DNA of 25,599 nt from a virus, in the IMG/VR virus record IMGVR_UViG_3300010885_019188, positions 1-25,599 of that record; one strand, 5' to 3'. Of this stretch, positions 8,197 to 15,510 are shown piece after piece (positions within the stretch are counted from its first letter, which is position 1; each line of letters begins with the position of its first letter). The position numbers were made by a program, and so were the translations under genes. The notes under the pieces were generated by a model. The model ran no database searches and was not told the DNA's origin. It saw nothing but the letters and a program-made list of their open reading frames with translations.

Positions 8197-8226
8197 ATAA
8201 CGATTTTTTAACTTGGGTATGTTATA
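8197..8226 (+). promoter_or_regulatory. bipartite late-promoter-like motif, copy 2
   Basis: Left box ATAACGATTTTT at 8197-8208, 12 nt spacer, right box GTTATA at 8221-8226. The left box differs from copy 1 at one base. A small palindrome, GGTAT-GTT-ATACC (8216-8228), overlaps the right box. The site precedes the scaffold/capsid/tail-tube genes, the most highly expressed set expected in a phage. Confidence 0.62.
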
Positions 8227-8247
8227 CCTGTATAAACAAAATAGAAT

Positions 8248-9000
8248 ATGAACGCAAAAAATGTATTGAATAAGATTTTAGGACTTTTATCAGAAGATGT
8301 TCTAAACTTTACAGATGCTAAAACAAAAGACGGTACTATTTTACAATCACCAACTTTTGACTTAGGTGAAACAGTTGATGTTGTAGATGCAGACGGAAAG
8401 AAAACTCCAGCTCCAGACGGCGAACACGAAATCGCATTGAAAGACACAGAGGGTAAAGAAGTTATCATCAGAATTGAAACTAAAGACGGAAAAATTACTT
8501 CAAGAGAAAATGTTGAAGAAGCAAATCCTGAATTAGCTAAAGTAGATGAAGAAGTAGTTGACAAGAATGTTGACGAAAAGAAAGAAGGTGATGTTAAGAT
8601 GGCTGACACTACAACAGAAGAAGCACATCCATTACCAAACACAACTGACGAAGACCCACGCAATATGATTGCTGATGACTCTGAGGAAACTGAGAAAGAC
8701 CCATTAATTTCATTGTCTTACAGAATTTCAGAAATGGAAAAGCAAATGAAAACTATGATGGAAAAGTTTGGTGACCCTAATTTACCAATGGTAGATGAAG
8801 AAGTTCCAGCAGAAGATGAGATGTTACCAGAAGATGGTGTTGCAATGTCAGAAGTAGAAGAAGAAGAGTTACCTAAATTAGATGGTGCTCCAATTGATAC
8901 TGCAGGCTTTAAGTTTTCACAAGAGGTACACAAACCTAACACATTCGGAAAAAAAGTAGGAAGTTCACAAAACAACTTCTTATCTAAACTATATAATTAA
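8248..9000 (+). CDS. putative head scaffolding protein
   Basis: A 250-residue, very acidic protein immediately upstream of the major capsid gene, the usual place for a scaffold. Residues about 20-85 form a beta-type domain with KTKDGTILQSPTFDLGETVD and a P-A-P-D-G-E-H-E phrase. In Bacteroidetes-phage scaffolds this kind of domain (DGT, F-x-x-G, DG-x-x, PAPDGE) recurs. A long low-complexity acidic linker follows. A short predicted coiled coil at about 150-175 (RISEMEKQMKTMMEKFG) comes next, then another acidic stretch, and a basic, polar C-terminus ending NNFLSKLYN that could contact the capsid protein. The likely role is guiding prohead assembly and then being removed, perhaps by the XkdF-type protease at 23461. 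Scaffold assignment is by position and composition, so moderate. Confidence 0.7.
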   Translation: MNAKNVLNKILGLLSEDVLNFTDAKTKDGTILQSPTFDLGETVDVVDADGKKTPAPDGEHEIALKDTEGKEVIIRIETKDGKITSRENVEEANPELAKVDEEVVDKNVDEKKEGDVKMADTTTEEAHPLPNTTDEDPRNMIADDSEETEKDPLISLSYRISEMEKQMKTMMEKFGDPNLPMVDEEVPAEDEMLPEDGVAMSEVEEEELPKLDGAPIDTAGFKFSQEVHKPNTFGKKVGSSQNNFLSKLYN

Positions 9001-9022
9001 AATAATTAAAAAACAAACAAAC

Positions 9023-9985
9023 ATGAAAAAATTTCAAAAGTTTGCTGAACCTACCATCACCGCTACATCGTATGCAGGTGAGGCAGCTGCACAATATATC
9101 GCTGCAGCTTTGTTATCAGCAAAAACACTTGACAACAAGTATGTGACTATCATGCCAAACGTGAAATACAAAGAAGTAATTCAAAAGTTAGCAGTTGATG
9201 GTATCGTACAAGACGCATCTTGTGATTTCACAACTTCAGGTAGTGTAACAATTACTGAAAGAGTTATCACTCCAAAAGAATTACAAGTTAACTTACAATT
9301 ATGTAAGCAAAACTTCGTAGCATCTTGGGAAGCTTTACAATTAGGATTTTCTGCATTTGACGAAATTCCTAAATCATTCAACGACTATTTAGTATCTTAT
9401 GTAGGTGGTGTAGTTGCACAAGCAACTGAACAATCTATTTGGGCAGGTACAAATGTAAATGGTCAATTCGCAGGTTTCCAAACTGCATTATCTGCATCAG
9501 TAGCAGCAGGAACAGGTGTAATCTCTGCAAAGAGTGGTTCAATCGTAATTTCTGGAAGTATCACAGCTGGTAATGTATTATCAGTAATGAACTCAGTAGT
9601 GGATACAATCCCTGCAGCAGTTTATGGTAAAGAAGATTTATTATTGTATGTAGGTACAGGTGTTGCAAAAAACTATCAACAAGCATTAGCAGGTGGAGCA
9701 GTTGGAGCAAATGGTTGGAACAACCAAATGAACGTGGGTGACAAACCTTTCAACTTTAACGGTATTGAAATCGTTATGTGTCCAGGTATGTCTGCTAACA
9801 CAATCGTTGCAGCTCAAAAATCTAACTTATTCTTCGGAACAGGTTTACTTTCTGACTACAATGAAGTAAAAGTAATTGACATGGCGAATATTGATGGTTC
9901 ACAAAACTATCGTATCATCATGAGATACACAGCAGGTACACAAATCGGTATCTTAAGTGATGTAGTTTACTACGGAGCTTACTAA
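9023..9985 (+). CDS. major capsid protein (HK97-fold type)
   Basis: A 320-residue protein following the scaffold gene. It has the look of Bacteroidetes-phage HK97-fold capsid proteins. An N-terminal arm (KKFQKFAEPTITATSYAGE) leads into AAQYIAAALLSAKTLDNKYV. The middle resembles the spine-helix region (NFVASWEALQLGFSAFDEIP, followed by VSYVGGVVAQATEQSIWAG). The C-terminal part has the P-loop/A-domain style strand PFNFNGIEIVMCPGM and ends in a strand with MRYTAGTQIGILSDVVYY. Its codon use has more C-ending codons than the fibre genes, consistent with a highly expressed gene. The A-rich leader with no Shine-Dalgarno is notable for the most abundant virion protein. No protease-cleavable delta domain is evident; the scaffold is a separate gene. 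Confidence 0.88.
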   Translation: MKKFQKFAEPTITATSYAGEAAAQYIAAALLSAKTLDNKYVTIMPNVKYKEVIQKLAVDGIVQDASCDFTTSGSVTITERVITPKELQVNLQLCKQNFVASWEALQLGFSAFDEIPKSFNDYLVSYVGGVVAQATEQSIWAGTNVNGQFAGFQTALSASVAAGTGVISAKSGSIVISGSITAGNVLSVMNSVVDTIPAAVYGKEDLLLYVGTGVAKNYQQALAGGAVGANGWNNQMNVGDKPFNFNGIEIVMCPGMSANTIVAAQKSNLFFGTGLLSDYNEVKVIDMANIDGSQNYRIIMRYTAGTQIGILSDVVYYGAY

Positions 9986-9998
9986 TATAACTAAGGTC

Positions 9999-10018
9999 GG
10001 TGGGGTTAAAATCCCACC
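9999..10018 (+). other. hairpin just downstream of the capsid gene
   Basis: GGTGGG(G) pairs with (T)CCCACC around a six-base TTAAAA loop, 13 nt after the capsid stop. The stem is strong for such AT-rich DNA, but the following AACTTTTAAC is a poor U tract. It looks more like a 3' mRNA-stability element or leaky attenuator than a full terminator. Confidence 0.45.
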
Positions 10019-10052
10019 AACTTTTAACTAACAAAAATAAAATTAAAGTATC

Positions 10053-10589
10053 ATGGCTTGTAACTTAACACAAGGGCGTCAGGAAGTTTGTAAAGAAAGT
10101 ATCGGTGGATTACTAGGTGCTTACTTCATTAACTTTACAACTGGGTCTTTTACAAAAAACGCAGCAGGATTGGTGACAGCGTTACCATCAGGCTCAACCG
10201 TATATTATTACGAGTTGAAAGGAACTAGTGCATATACCGAAACTGTAAACACATCTCGTGAAAATGGTACAACATTCTTCTCTCAAGAATTATCTTTGAA
10301 TTTGAAGAAGTTGACTAATGAAATGACTACACAATTAAAGTTGATGGCTTACGGCCGTCCTCAAGTAATTGTATGGACAAATAACGGAGATGCATTGTTA
10401 GTTGGTGAAAAATTAGGAGCTGATGTAACTGCAGGAACTATTCAAACAGGTGGAGCATTGGGTGACTTATATGGTTATTCAGTAACTTTAACAGGAACTG
10501 AACAATTACCAGCATCATTTATCTCTGGAAGTACAACGACTTCTCCTTTCGCAGGATTAGCAGTTCAACCAACTATCGTATACAACTAA
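10053..10589 (+). CDS. probable major tail (tube) protein
   Basis: A 178-residue protein starting MACNLTQGRQEVCKES, followed by IGGLLGAYF. In Bacteroidetes phages this C-x-LT-x-GR ... CK ... GG N-terminus recurs in a protein encoded beside the capsid gene. The middle (YYYELKGTSAYTETV, then SQELSLNLKKL) and the short strands at the C-terminus suggest a small beta-sandwich, consistent with tail tube proteins. Two Cys near the N-terminus (positions 3 and 13) are characteristic. It shares the scaffold/capsid transcription unit and is followed by the strong terminator at 10615, so it would be made in amounts like the capsid protein, which fits a tube subunit. The tube role is inferred from context; a capsid decoration protein is the main alternative. 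Confidence 0.62.
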   Translation: MACNLTQGRQEVCKESIGGLLGAYFINFTTGSFTKNAAGLVTALPSGSTVYYYELKGTSAYTETVNTSRENGTTFFSQELSLNLKKLTNEMTTQLKLMAYGRPQVIVWTNNGDALLVGEKLGADVTAGTIQTGGALGDLYGYSVTLTGTEQLPASFISGSTTTSPFAGLAVQPTIVYN

Positions 10590-10614
10590 TCAGTATAACG
10601 CATAAAAATATTAG

Positions 10615-10643
10615 ACCCTACTCTTCGGAGTGGGGTTTTTTTA
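10615..10643 (+). terminator. rho-independent terminator, UUCG tetraloop
   Basis: Nine-base-pair stem ACCCTACTC / GAGTGGGGT (one G-T wobble) closed on a TTCG tetraloop, followed by a further six T (10637-10642). This is a textbook intrinsic terminator and the only strong one I see in the window. It closes the scaffold-capsid-tail-tube unit, and copy 3 of the promoter-like motif starts two bases later. Confidence 0.93.
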
Positions 10644-10644
10644 T

Positions 10645-10674
10645 TTAATGATATTTGGTTTTGATGGTGTTATA
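10645..10674 (+). promoter_or_regulatory. bipartite late-promoter-like motif, copy 3
   Basis: Left box TTAATGATATTT at 10645-10656, 12 nt spacer, right box GTTATA at 10669-10674 (here within the palindrome GTTATAAC). It restarts transcription immediately after the terminator, which is the best contextual argument that the motif is a promoter. Next start codon at 10694. Confidence 0.62.
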
Positions 10675-10693
10675 ACTAGATAAAGACAAGGTA

Positions 10694-11059
10694 ATGCTAG
10701 CATATAATATATCTCAGAGCAACGAATATACATTTAGAATACAACCTACGGCCAGTGCAGAGTTCACAATGAGTTTACAAGATATGACAACTCTACAAAA
10801 CTTTACCGCATCTATCGTAAGTATGTCATATGAACCATACGAAAGTTATGTTTCATTTAGTTTGAATATAAGTGGTGCAATTGTAGGAGAAGAATATAGA
10901 GCAGTGCTTTATAATTCAGGTAGTATAACTTCACTATGGAATGGTTCCGTTCAATGTTATGCATCACAATCTTTATCTATACCAAAATCAGATTACGAAA
11001 ACCAAAACAAGCAATATGTTTCCAATGTAACGGAGAACAGATATGTAATACTAGACTAA
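10694..11059 (+). CDS. small virion-region protein, function unknown
   Basis: A 121-residue protein starting MLAYNISQSNEYTFRIQP. It is rich in aromatic and polar residues and predicted mostly beta-stranded. The second half, EEYRAVLYNSGSITSLWNGS followed by DYENQNKQYVSNVTENRY, resembles small proteins located between capsid and portal genes in Bacteroidetes phages, as I recall them; none has an assigned role to my knowledge. AAGG five bases before the ATG is one of the few Shine-Dalgarno-like sequences here. It is the first gene after the terminator and copy 3 of the motif, one base before the portal gene. A head decoration or connector-associated function is plausible but unproven. Confidence 0.7.
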   Translation: MLAYNISQSNEYTFRIQPTASAEFTMSLQDMTTLQNFTASIVSMSYEPYESYVSFSLNISGAIVGEEYRAVLYNSGSITSLWNGSVQCYASQSLSIPKSDYENQNKQYVSNVTENRYVILD

Positions 11060-11060
11060 T

Positions 11061-12374
11061 ATGAAAGCAAATCAAAATTTCGCAGTTGTTAATGTTAACA
11101 CAAACCAACTTCCAATTATTACGGAAGATACAAAGACTCGTTATCAATGGGTGCCATTCGGCGTTTATGGTCACGATGACTTCTTTGGTGCTGTAACATC
11201 TGCATTTAATGTATCTACAACAACTTCTGCATGTGTAGAAGGAATTGCTGATTTAATTTATGGTAAAGGGTTATACTCAAAGAATAGTGCATTTAACGAT
11301 GTATTACAAAAGTTAATTCCACAAGAAGAAACTAAAAGAGTATCATTTGACTTAAAATTATTCGGTAATGCTGCATATCAAGTGTTTTGGAATGATGACC
11401 ATACTAAAATAATTAAGTTGTATCACATTCCTATTCAAACCCTTCGTGCAGAAAAGTTAAACAACGAACCAAAGATACAAAACTATTATTATTGCACAGA
11501 TTGGAATGACCAAAGAAAGATTAAAGATAAAAAGAAAATACCAGCATTTGGAACATCAAGTGACAAAATGGAAATACTTTACATAAAGAATTATTTCCCT
11601 GGATTATACTATTATTCTTTACCAGATTGGGTTTCAGCAATGCAATACTCAATAGCCGAAGGTGAAATCTCCAATTTACACTTAAATAATATTACTAATG
11701 GTTTCTTACCTGCAGTAATGATTAACTTTAACAATGGAGTTCCTGCACCTGAAGAAAGACAAACCATTGAAGATTTATTACAGGCTAAATTTACTGGAAC
11801 AGATAACGCAGGTAGATTTATGTTATCATTCAATGATGACCCTGCAACTAAACCAACATTAGACATTATTCAAATAGATAACTTACATGAGAAGTATGAA
11901 TATGTTGCAGATTATACACAAGATAGAATATTAGTTGCACATAGAGTAACATCACCTTTATTATTCGGTATTAGAACTGACAATAATGGTTTTAGTTCTC
12001 AAAGTGAAGAAATGAAGACTGCATTCTCTATCATGCAAACAATGACTATCTCTCCATTCCAAAATCTTATCTTAAACAGTTTAGATATGGCATTGACAGA
12101 AGGTGGATATGAAGCAACTGAATTATACTTTGAACAATTAACTCCATTAGTAATACTTGCAGAAACTGCAGATGAAACTGGTAAATCAATTGGACAAGTT
12201 GAAGATGAAACTAACAAATCAATGGAAAATCCTGCAACACAGGAAAACCCAGGTGACCAAACTACTCAAGATGCAACTCCTCCAACTAAAAACAAAATGG
12301 AGACAGAAGATAATATAATGATGCCAATGAGTAGTGCATTTTTTGAAAGAGAATACGAAATAATTAAACATTAA
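11061..12374 (+). CDS. portal protein
   Basis: A 437-residue protein forming the dodecameric DNA gate at the capsid vertex, by family resemblance to PBSX/Phage_portal-type portals. Diagnostic parts: an N-terminal WVPFGVYGHDDFFGAVTSAF region; the SACVEGIADLIYGKGLYSK stretch typical of the start of the clip/wing; the LFGNAAYQVFW strand with KLYHIPIQTLRAEK; and the stem region DRILVAHRVTSPLLFGIRTD with the NNGFSSQSEEMKTAF segment, a conserved portal feature. The C-terminal 60 residues are polar, Thr/Glu/Asn-rich and probably disordered. It lies between a small structural gene and the connector, the standard head-neck order. Length is normal for the family. Confidence 0.88.
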   Translation: MKANQNFAVVNVNTNQLPIITEDTKTRYQWVPFGVYGHDDFFGAVTSAFNVSTTTSACVEGIADLIYGKGLYSKNSAFNDVLQKLIPQEETKRVSFDLKLFGNAAYQVFWNDDHTKIIKLYHIPIQTLRAEKLNNEPKIQNYYYCTDWNDQRKIKDKKKIPAFGTSSDKMEILYIKNYFPGLYYYSLPDWVSAMQYSIAEGEISNLHLNNITNGFLPAVMINFNNGVPAPEERQTIEDLLQAKFTGTDNAGRFMLSFNDDPATKPTLDIIQIDNLHEKYEYVADYTQDRILVAHRVTSPLLFGIRTDNNGFSSQSEEMKTAFSIMQTMTISPFQNLILNSLDMALTEGGYEATELYFEQLTPLVILAETADETGKSIGQVEDETNKSMENPATQENPGDQTTQDATPPTKNKMETEDNIMMPMSSAFFEREYEIIKH

Positions 12375-12377
12375 GAC

Positions 12378-12896
12378 ATGGCGATAGCACTTTTTATTAC
12401 AAGAAACGACATTATAAAGAATACACCATTACAGGGTGCAATAGATGCAGATGCTCTATTACCTTTTGTAAGTGTATCTCAAATTAAGTATATGAAAAAC
12501 TTATTGGGTACAGTTCTTTATGATTATATAGATGCACAAATCTTAGCAGGTACATTTGACAATCTAAGTATATACTACCAAGATTTAATGACTGACCATA
12601 TTAAACCATGTTTGATTTGGCACGCATGTGCTGAATACATTCCGTTTAGTTCTGTTCAATTCAAATCAAATGGTGCAGTTAAACAACAATCTGAACAAGG
12701 TGTTGCTCCATCTAAAAGTGAATTAGATTACTTATTAGCAAAAGCAAATGAGAATGCTAACTACTACGATTTAAGATTGCAAAACTATTTGATTGCATAC
12801 GCAAACAATATACCACAATACTTACAATCAGTTGGTAATCAAACACAGATTTACCCTGACATGACAAATCAATATTTCGGAGGAATACAATTATAA
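12378..12896 (+). CDS. head-tail connector / adaptor (DUF6712-like)
   Basis: A 172-residue, mainly helical protein three bases after the portal gene. The beginning (ALFITRNDIIKNTPLQGAID) and the helices QIKYMKNLLGTVLYDYI and DHIKPCLIWHACAEYIPF resemble the DUF6712 family of small neck proteins in Bacteroidetes phages. These occupy the position of gp6-type adaptors that bind below the portal. The last 35 residues are Gln/Asn-rich. The next gene is the tail-terminator-like protein, so portal, connector and terminator form a contiguous neck cassette. Family name is from recall of the pattern; the neck role is well supported by context. Confidence 0.75.
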   Translation: MAIALFITRNDIIKNTPLQGAIDADALLPFVSVSQIKYMKNLLGTVLYDYIDAQILAGTFDNLSIYYQDLMTDHIKPCLIWHACAEYIPFSSVQFKSNGAVKQQSEQGVAPSKSELDYLLAKANENANYYDLRLQNYLIAYANNIPQYLQSVGNQTQIYPDMTNQYFGGIQL

Positions 12897-12899
12897 AAT

Positions 12900-13790
12900 A
12901 TGTCATATCCATTACAACATACACAAAATCAGAGTATTGTTCAAAATACAGGTACTAATTATACTTTGTATTACAATGTCTTAAATTACTTTAAGACTAT
13001 TATGAACAATCACCCTAGTATTGCACAAGTATCACAAGGTGATATTAGTGAGGTGGATAATATTGCATTCCCTAGTTATCCATTAGGTAATGTATTAGTA
13101 ACTACTTCTACTTTTGGAACTTCAACAACACAATTCAATATTCAATTGATTGTTGCAGATAAAGTTAAGAATAAGAATAATGAGTCAATAGGAGAAAGAA
13201 ATGAACAAATAGTTCCGTTCTATGGTGTAGATGATATGGTAGACATACATGCAAACACTCTAGCTATACTAAATGATTTAACGGCATATACGCAAAGAGG
13301 AGTTGCTGGTTTTGAAATAAACGAAGAAATTACATGTACTCCATTTGGTGATAGGTTTAATAACGGACTAGCTGGGTGGCAAGCAGAGTTTACTTTGACC
13401 ACTCACAATGATAAAAATCGTTGTCTTTTTTTTTTAATTAACCCTTCGGGAAGTGGTTATATTATAGAAGAATGTTTAACGGGAAATTATTATAAAGCGG
13501 TTTTAGCGGAGACAGGTAGTATAGGACAAGTATTTAGTAGTAGATACTCTCTAAAAAACAATATAGATGTCAATACATATGACTTCTTACATTGTTATAC
13601 GATTGTAGATACTTTTAGTGGTGAAAATGATTTTGACTATGTTAATTTACAAATATTGGACTTACCTTATGCAGATTATGGAGATTGTCCGTATTGTGAA
13701 TTATGGATAAATCCTAAAATATGGTCAACAACACCAGCAAAGTGGGGACAAGGAACAGATGTTGAGTTTAGAAGATGGCAATTTGATTAA
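12900..13790 (+). CDS. tail-terminator-like protein with C-terminal Cys module
   Basis: Residues 1 to about 178 look like a complete neck/terminator protein: an N-terminal helix with LYYNVLNYFKTIMNNHPS, central strands, and an ending GLAGWQAEFTLTTHNDKNRC that resembles the end of such proteins in related phages. At codons 176-179 the gene crosses a T10 run (13426-13435). Read straight through, it continues for 117 residues that contain a four-Cys module. That module is: GYIIEEC, GSIGQVFSS, HCYTIV, and finally DCPYC near residue 265. It matches two tandem modules in the adhesin at 15511. Slippage by one base in either direction meets TAA at once (13435-13437 or 13439-13441), giving a roughly 178-180-residue short form. 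The gene may thus encode both a plain terminator and a displayed, extended form. Confidence 0.8.
   Translation: MSYPLQHTQNQSIVQNTGTNYTLYYNVLNYFKTIMNNHPSIAQVSQGDISEVDNIAFPSYPLGNVLVTTSTFGTSTTQFNIQLIVADKVKNKNNESIGERNEQIVPFYGVDDMVDIHANTLAILNDLTAYTQRGVAGFEINEEITCTPFGDRFNNGLAGWQAEFTLTTHNDKNRCLFFLINPSGSGYIIEECLTGNYYKAVLAETGSIGQVFSSRYSLKNNIDVNTYDFLHCYTIVDTFSGENDFDYVNLQILDLPYADYGDCPYCELWINPKIWSTTPAKWGQGTDVEFRRWQFD
13426..13435 (+). other. T10 run at the domain junction of the 12900 gene
   Basis: Ten consecutive T, the longest homopolymer in the window, fall exactly between the terminator-like domain and the Cys module. In the sequenced genome the frame stays open through it. Either one-base shift ends translation within two codons. 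The arrangement could act by transcriptional or ribosomal slippage, or by genomic length variation. Confidence 0.6.
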
Positions 13791-13809
13791 AACGATAAAA
13801 TAAAAATAA

Positions 13810-15504
13810 ATGGGAAGTTTAAGTAATTTATATATTTCACAATCTTATCAGTCACTAATTCATTTTAGTACTGATACTTCTGCGTCTACAACATTAACTG
13901 AATTAGAAGATGGTGTAGGACAAGGACTAGGTATTTACTTTAATACAGAAGGTGACTTTAGAGCTGATGGTAGATACTATGTAGATAAAGGTATTACAAT
14001 TTCAGGGTCTGTATTAATTGATACACAATATTCTGCATCAACTCCTGCATATTATAATTCTTTTAATTCTATTAGTAATACTATTAGAGTGCAAGGTAGT
14101 TATCCTGCAGCAGGTTATGACCCACCATCAATAAACGATGTGCAAGTGGGTTGGTTAGTAAATGGTGAGAATGTAACTAATGCAATTGTAACTGCAATAA
14201 CAGGAAAAGGAACAGGTGATGTATTGGTTACAATTAATCAAAACTTTGCAAGACCTACAAAACAATATATATTTAAAGGTAATATTCCAACAATAATACA
14301 GATTACAGGGTCAATGACTCAATCAGGAAGTTATACTTTAACTGGCTCATTGTCAGTCGACGGACATGGTAAATTTGGTAAAGGATTAGAAGTAACTGGA
14401 GCAATTGATTTAGTAGGTGACTTAACAGCATCTAATGTATTTATAAAAAATAACTTAATAGTTAGTGGAACAATTAATGCGTATAGGATAGTTACTACAA
14501 TAGAAAGTAGTTCTGTCATATTCTCATCTGGGTCTAATATTTTGGGAGATGCTACAAATGATACACAAACACTCATAGGAAGTATTATAATGTCAGGAAG
14601 CAGTTCTTTGACAGGTTCTAGCGGTATTACAGGTAACTTAAATGTAGGTGGGGCTGGAACATTCGGAGGAACGGGTAGTTTTATAGGAGATTTAACTGCA
14701 ACTGGAAATATTTCTTCATCTACTTTAAGTGGTGTTGGAAATGTAACTATATATTCTGCTTCAGTTAATAGTAGATTAGTTTATTTAGAGGGCCCGTTTA
14801 GTACATCTGTTGATTTAAGATTAGACCAATTAGAAAGTTTTAGTTCTTCATTACAAACAACATTTGTAACAGAAATTGAAGCAAATCAAACTGCATCTTT
14901 TTTTCAAAATCAAATAAACCAAAAGTTATTTACTTCATCATTTAATTCATATACACAATCATATAGTCAAAGTGTTGCGGTAACAACTACTGGTTTAAAT
15001 GATAGAATAAATACTCTTTCTTCATTTACGGGAAGTTACGCAACAACCGGAAGTAATATATTTATTGGTAATGAAACTATTAGTGGCTCATTATCTGTTT
15101 CTGGAAGTACATCATTAAGAGGAAACTTAAATGTAACAGGTGCAGTGGGTATTAATGGTAATATGATTTATTCAGGCTCAGTTAGAGGCAATGTTGTTGC
15201 ATTAACAATTAGTGGAACTACTTCAAGTATGGATTTATCTTTAGGTAACTTCTTTACTATTACCTTGAACGCAAGTAGTCCATGTAGAATTGAACCAACA
15301 AATATTCAACCTGGTGAAACTATTACATTAAGAGTAACACAACCTGCAGGTGGATTTGGAACTGTACAATTTCCAACTAATGTAGATTATGCAACTGGAT
15401 ATCAATATAGTGCAACACCACAAGCAAATGCAGTGGATATTTTAACTTTCTTATCATTTGATACTGGTAGTTTATATTATAATAGAGCAAATCAATTTAT
15501 TTAA
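13810..15504 (+). CDS. second modular fibre protein (564 aa)
   Basis: Starts MGSLSNLYISQSYQSLIHF, a probable virion-attachment N-terminus about 120 residues long, then beta repeats of the same type as the 3340 fibre. It includes one ATTGSN-x-F-x-GN unit near 15040 and the SSVIFSSGSN block at 14500-14586. The C-terminal about 105 residues, beginning around VALTISGTTSSMDLSLGNFF, then RVTQPAGGFGTVQFP and NAVDILTFLSFDTG, resemble a widespread fibre tip domain (LSLGNFFTITL ... ANAVDVL ...). No chaperone domain is visible. It is followed six bases later by the Gly-rich adhesin, so the pair may form a shaft plus tip. Host binding is the likely role, based on composition, repeats and neighbour. Confidence 0.83.
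   Translation: MGSLSNLYISQSYQSLIHFSTDTSASTTLTELEDGVGQGLGIYFNTEGDFRADGRYYVDKGITISGSVLIDTQYSASTPAYYNSFNSISNTIRVQGSYPAAGYDPPSINDVQVGWLVNGENVTNAIVTAITGKGTGDVLVTINQNFARPTKQYIFKGNIPTIIQITGSMTQSGSYTLTGSLSVDGHGKFGKGLEVTGAIDLVGDLTASNVFIKNNLIVSGTINAYRIVTTIESSSVIFSSGSNILGDATNDTQTLIGSIIMSGSSSLTGSSGITGNLNVGGAGTFGGTGSFIGDLTATGNISSSTLSGVGNVTIYSASVNSRLVYLEGPFSTSVDLRLDQLESFSSSLQTTFVTEIEANQTASFFQNQINQKLFTSSFNSYTQSYSQSVAVTTTGLNDRINTLSSFTGSYATTGSNIFIGNETISGSLSVSGSTSLRGNLNVTGAVGINGNMIYSGSVRGNVVALTISGTTSSMDLSLGNFFTITLNASSPCRIEPTNIQPGETITLRVTQPAGGFGTVQFPTNVDYATGYQYSATPQANAVDILTFLSFDTGSLYYNRANQFI
14500..14586 (+). repeat. fibre module shared with the giant fibre (3574-3660)
   Basis: Protein-level partner of the block at 3574-3660. 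Both contain SSVIFSSGSN and then GD, a D-x-QTL phrase and GS at identical spacing over 29 residues. This shows that the two fibre genes draw on the same set of domains. Confidence 0.7.
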
Positions 15505-15510
15505 TAGAGT

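Noticed and set aside
10595-10600. ATAACG after the tail tube gene (and at 575) considered as further motif copies.
   Set aside because: GTTATA is absent at the required distance in both places.
14897-14903. T7 run in the second fibre (and T7 at 19507-19513) considered as more slippery sites.
   Set aside because: Both are in genes that stay well-formed through the run and the alternative frames do not add convincing protein.
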